From Holophaga sp. (GTDB lineage: Bacteria > Acidobacteriota > Holophagae > Holophagales > Holophagaceae), in assembly GCA_030691225.1 (NCBI GenBank), contig JAUYES010000745.1:1-8574 (forward strand): a stretch of 8,574 bases of DNA, in the 5' to 3' direction. The notes under the pieces were generated by a model. The model worked only from the letters and a program-made list of their open reading frames with translations, was not told the DNA's origin and did no database searches. How positions within the stretch are numbered: position 1 is the stretch's first letter; the number at the start of each line of letters is the position of its first letter. Made by a program: the position numbers and the translations under genes. Below, piece by piece: positions 6,242-8,574 of the stretch.

Positions 6242-7291
6242 ATGGGTTTGATGGACTGGGGCAAAGCTCAATTTCTTGACATCGTCGAGTGGTTGGACGA
6301 TTCAAACGACACCATGGCTTGGCGGTTTCCCTTCCGAGGCCAAGAGATCCAGAACGGCGGCAAACTCGTCGTTCGCGAAAGCCAAGAGGCGGTCTTCGTC
6401 AACGAAGGACAATTCGCGGATGCCTTTACTCCCGGGACTCACACCCTCAACACCCAAAACCTGCCCATTCTTGCGACCCTCAAAGGTTGGAAGTATGGCT
6501 TCGAGAGCCCCTTCAAGAGCGATGTCTATTTCCTGAACACCAAGCTCTTCAATGATCTAGGTTGGGGGACACCTAACCCCATCATGATGCGCGATGCCGA
6601 TTTCGGTATGTTGCGCATTCGCGCCTTTGGCATCTATTCGATTCGCATCAAGGACAGCAAAAGCTTCCTCAAGAATGTCGTGGGCACCAATGGCGTCTTT
6701 GCCGTGGCCGATATTCAAGAACAGCTGCGCAAGAGCCTTATCAGCAAGTTCACGGATGCCCTGGGTGAAGCCAAGATCCCGGCCCTTGACTTGGCCGCAA
6801 AATACGATGAAATCTCAGAACTCTTGCGCCAGAAGATGGACCCCGAATTCCAGACCATGGGCCTGGAGTGCTCCAAGCTCTTCATCGAGAACATCAGCCT
6901 GCCCGAAGAAGTCGAAGCGATGATCGACAAGCGCACCAGCGTGGGCATGATGGCCCCTGTCATGGGCGCCTACACTCAGATGCAGGTGGCGGATTCGATC
7001 CCCTTGGCCGCCCAGAACACGGGCGGTATGGCCGGCTTGGGCATGGGAGTGGGAGTCGGTCTCGGAATGGGCAACATGATGGGCAACCAAATGGGCCAAG
7101 CAGCCTCCCAAATGAACCAGGGCTTCGGGCAGATGGGGCAGTCCGCGTCACCACCTGCCACTGCCCCGGTCGCCAAGACCCTGAAAGAGGACCTGACTGA
7201 TTTGAAGGATCTCTTCGACTCTCAGCTCATTAGCCAAGTGGAGTTCGATACCCAACGCACCAATATCATGAAGAAACACGGCATGGCATAA
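6242..7291 (+). CDS. SPFH-domain, YdjI-type 'virion core protein-like' protein
   Basis: A 349-aa protein of the YdjI-like branch of the SPFH/band-7 superfamily, found in many bacteria and thought to act at or near the membrane; its molecular role is not established. Residues 1-30 hold the family N-terminus (FLDIVEWLDDSNDTMAWRFP). The SPFH-like core spans about 40-240, with VRESQEAVFVNEG (44-56), LPILATLKGWKYGFESPFK (74-92), NPIMMRDADFG (112-122) and FIENISLPEEVEAMIDKR (214-231). Residues 261-300 are a Gly/Met/Gln-rich low-complexity linker. The last 35 residues (LKDLFDSQLISQVEFDTQR) resemble a SHOCT oligomerisation motif. There is no transmembrane segment or zinc ribbon. The start at 6242 fits both the GGAGG site and the usual MGLxD beginning. 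A strong terminator closes the gene. Confidence 0.87.
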   Translation: MGLMDWGKAQFLDIVEWLDDSNDTMAWRFPFRGQEIQNGGKLVVRESQEAVFVNEGQFADAFTPGTHTLNTQNLPILATLKGWKYGFESPFKSDVYFLNTKLFNDLGWGTPNPIMMRDADFGMLRIRAFGIYSIRIKDSKSFLKNVVGTNGVFAVADIQEQLRKSLISKFTDALGEAKIPALDLAAKYDEISELLRQKMDPEFQTMGLECSKLFIENISLPEEVEAMIDKRTSVGMMAPVMGAYTQMQVADSIPLAAQNTGGMAGLGMGVGVGLGMGNMMGNQMGQAASQMNQGFGQMGQSASPPATAPVAKTLKEDLTDLKDLFDSQLISQVEFDTQRTNIMKKHGMA

Positions 7292-7299
7292 GGGAAATT

Positions 7300-7346
7300 G
7301 CCTACCAGAAAACTCGGATTCTAGAGTTTCTGGTAGGCTTATTTTT
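7300..7346 (+). terminator. Strong intrinsic terminator after the SPFH gene
   Basis: GCCTACCAGAAA starting at 7300 pairs perfectly with TTTCTGGTAGGC ending at 7338. After one bulged A the stem continues with CTC/GAG, leaving an 8-nt loop. TTATTTTT follows directly (7339-7346). It begins 9 nt after the stop codon. The next conserved element, the SAH riboswitch, starts within 2-3 nt of the T-tract. Confidence 0.92.
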
Positions 7347-7347
7347 C

Positions 7348-7428
7348 TCCGAGGAGCGTTGCGAGGCACCCCAGGTGTCCCAGGCTCGGGACCGGCAGTG
7401 ACCGGATGGAACAACGGCGCTCACCCGA
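7348..7428 (+). ncRNA. S-adenosylhomocysteine (SAH) riboswitch
   Basis: The leader of ahcY carries the conserved SAH-riboswitch blocks CCGAGGAGCGTTGCGA, CCCAGGCTCGGG and AACGGCGCTCACCCGA in order. P1 can be drawn between 7354-7361 (GAGCGTTG) and 7415-7422 (CGGCGCTC), with two G-U pairs. P2 is the 6-bp hairpin GGCACC-CCA-GGTGTC at 7365-7379. The pseudoknot pairs TCGGG at 7386-7390 with CCCGA at 7424-7428. An optional stem CCGG/CCGG spans 7392-7405. SAH riboswitches are known as ON switches for SAH-recycling genes, and the gene 80 bp downstream is exactly that. Covariance-model scoring was not possible here, but motif order, pairings and gene context agree. Confidence 0.93.
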
Positions 7429-7440
7429 CAAACCAATTGT

Positions 7441-7502
7441 GTTTGAAGGGTGAGTGGTAGAGGTATGCTCTCCTCTCATTGTTTCCAAACCCATTCCCGG
7501 AG
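7441..7502 (+). promoter_or_regulatory. Putative expression platform between SAH riboswitch and ahcY
   Basis: This stretch can fold in alternative ways. GTTTG (7441-7445) can pair with CAAAC (7486-7490), and AGAGG (7459-7463) with CCTCT (7472-7476). In competition, CTCC at 7470-7473 is complementary to the GGAG Shine-Dalgarno at 7499-7502. No T-tract follows any of these stems, so control of ribosome access is more likely than termination. The mechanism is inferred. Confidence 0.4.
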
Positions 7503-7508
7503 CCCGCC

Positions 7509-8574
7509 ATGACAACAACTTCTCAATACGTTGTTGCAGACCTAACCCTTGCAGGTTGGGGCCGCAAAGAAATCGCCATCGCCGAATCCGAAATGCCGGC
7601 CCTTATGGTGATCCGCGAAGAATACGCCGCTACTCAGCCGTTAAAGGGAGCCCGCATCGCCGGGTCCCTACATATGACGATTCAGACCGCCGTGCTCATC
7701 GAGACGCTCGTAGCTCTTGGTGCTGAAGTGCGATGGGCTTCCTGCAACATCTATAGCACTCAGAATCACGCCGCCGCGGCTATTGCTGCAAGCGGCGTTC
7801 CCGTATTCGCCATCAAGGGCGAAACCTTAGCGGAATACTGGGATTACACCCATCGCATTTTCGAATTCGCCGAAGGCACTCCCAATATGATTCTGGATGA
7901 CGGGGGAGATGCCACGCTGCTTATTCATCTTGGAGCCCGCGCTGAAACAGACTTGAGCGTTCTGGATCACCCCGATAGCGAAGAGGCCCGCGTGCTTTTC
8001 GCCTCCATCAAAAAGCGATTGGCCAGTCAGCCCGGCTGGTACTCCAAACAGCTGGCCGCCATTCAAGGTGTGACTGAAGAAACCACCACCGGCGTGCACC
8101 GCCTCTACGAGATGCACAAGAAGGGTGAACTAAAGTTCCCCGCCATCAATGTCAACGACAGCGTCACCAAGTCTAAGTTCGATAATCTCTACGGCTGCCG
8201 CGAATCTCTGGTAGACGGAATCAAGCGCGCAACCGACGTAATGATTGCCGGCAAGGTAGCCGTTGTCTGTGGGTACGGCGATGTGGGGAAGGGTTGCGCC
8301 CAGGCGCTCAGTGCATTGCGCGCACAGGTATGGGTGACGGAAATCGATCCCATCTGTGCCCTGCAGGCAGCCATGGAAGGCTATCGCGTAGTCACCATGG
8401 AATTTGCCGCTGACAAGGCCGATATCTTCGTAACTGCCACCGGCAACTTCCATGTCATCACCCACGATCATATGGCCGCCATGAAGGATCAGGCCATCGT
8501 CTGCAACATCGGCCACTTCGATAGCGAGATCGATGTGGCGGGTATCGAAAAATACCAGTGGGAAGAAATCAAGC
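7509..8574 (+). CDS. ahcY: Adenosylhomocysteinase (S-adenosyl-L-homocysteine hydrolase), 3' truncated by window
   Basis: AhcY hydrolyses S-adenosylhomocysteine, the product of SAM-dependent methylation, to homocysteine and adenosine, using tightly bound NAD. The first 355 codons are present with no stop before the window ends; family members of this longer type are near 470 aa. Visible motifs are [12 protein letters not shown] with His55, [21 protein letters not shown] with Asp130-131, [14 protein letters not shown] near 189-202, [19 protein letters not shown] with Lys221, Asp225 and Cys230, the NAD-binding GYGDVGKG from 255, and [11 protein letters not shown] near 311-321. The insertion around 151-190 ([12 protein letters not shown] onward) is typical of the bacterial long form. 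ATG at 7509 has GGAG 6 nt upstream. An SAH riboswitch stands immediately upstream, so induction by SAH is expected. Confidence 0.97.
   Translation, partial: MTTTSQYVVADLTLAGWGRKEIAIAESEMPALMVIREEYAATQPLKGARIAGSLHMTIQTAVLIETLVALGAEVRWASCNIYSTQNHAAAAIAASGVPVFAIKGETLAEYWDYTHRIFEFAEGTPNMILDDGGDATLLIHLGARAETDLSVLDHPDSEEARVLFASIKKRLASQPGWYSKQLAAIQGVTEETTTGVHRLYEMHKKGELKFPAINVNDSVTKSKFDNLYGCRESLVDGIKRATDVMIAGKVAVVCGYGDVGKGCAQALSALRAQVWVTEIDPICALQAAMEGYRVVTMEFAADKADIFVTATGNFHVITHDHMAAMKDQAIVCNIGHFDSEIDVAGIEKYQWEEIK

Noticed and set aside
7148..7414. Minus-strand 88-codon frame over the terminator and riboswitch
   Set aside because: It crosses an intrinsic terminator and a structured RNA and has no domain.
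7454..7726. Plus-strand 90-codon frame over the ahcY start
   Set aside because: It is out of frame with the clearly conserved AhcY protein, which is open to the window end.
7827..8516. Minus-strand frames at 7827-8117 and 8130-8516
   Set aside because: Both are antisense to ahcY with no family signal.
1..8574. CRISPR arrays, tRNA/rRNA genes, IS ends, att sites, defence or toxin-antitoxin genes
   Set aside because: No regular direct repeats, cloverleaf candidates, transposase motifs or toxin/antitoxin families were seen on either strand.

Overview
The window is a stretch of bacterial chromosome carrying mostly conserved housekeeping genes, with no mobile element, phage module, CRISPR array, tRNA or rRNA visible. 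GC content looks moderate. Several starts are GTG with strong Shine-Dalgarno sites. Two exported proteins and an ArnA-like sugar formyltransferase point to a Gram-negative-type envelope. The window has no rRNA gene and I could not run a search, so the lineage is open. An Acidobacteriota (Holophagae)-like origin is only a weak guess.

Left part (1-3285, minus strand): the 'str' translation cluster, read right to left as rpsL (S12), rpsG (S7) and fusA (EF-G), with a good sigma70-type promoter in front of rpsL. The gap sizes are the reverse of those in E. coli: rpsL-rpsG is only 12 bp, while rpsG-fusA is 97 bp and holds a perfect 10-bp hairpin. A second perfect hairpin lies just past fusA at the window edge, so tuf does not follow at close range. 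Upstream on the same strand are a small FmdB-type zinc-ribbon protein and an exported protein with a transglutaminase-like domain and TPR repeats.

Middle part (4754-6118): a divergent intergenic region, then a stand-alone ArnA-type formyltransferase on the plus strand with its catalytic Asn-His-Asp set intact. A small exported PepSY-like protein follows, probably in the same transcript.

Right part (6119-8574, plus strand): a YdjI-type SPFH ('virion core protein-like') protein with a Gly/Met-rich linker and a C-terminal SHOCT-like segment, closed by a strong intrinsic terminator. The terminator's T-tract runs straight into an S-adenosylhomocysteine (SAH) riboswitch whose P1, P2 and pseudoknot pairings can all be drawn. 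The riboswitch leads ahcY (adenosylhomocysteinase), which runs off the right edge. SAH sensing in the leader would therefore control the enzyme that removes SAH. I see no wholly new multi-gene system. The regulatory layout around the riboswitch and the composition of the accessory proteins are the parts most worth a second look.
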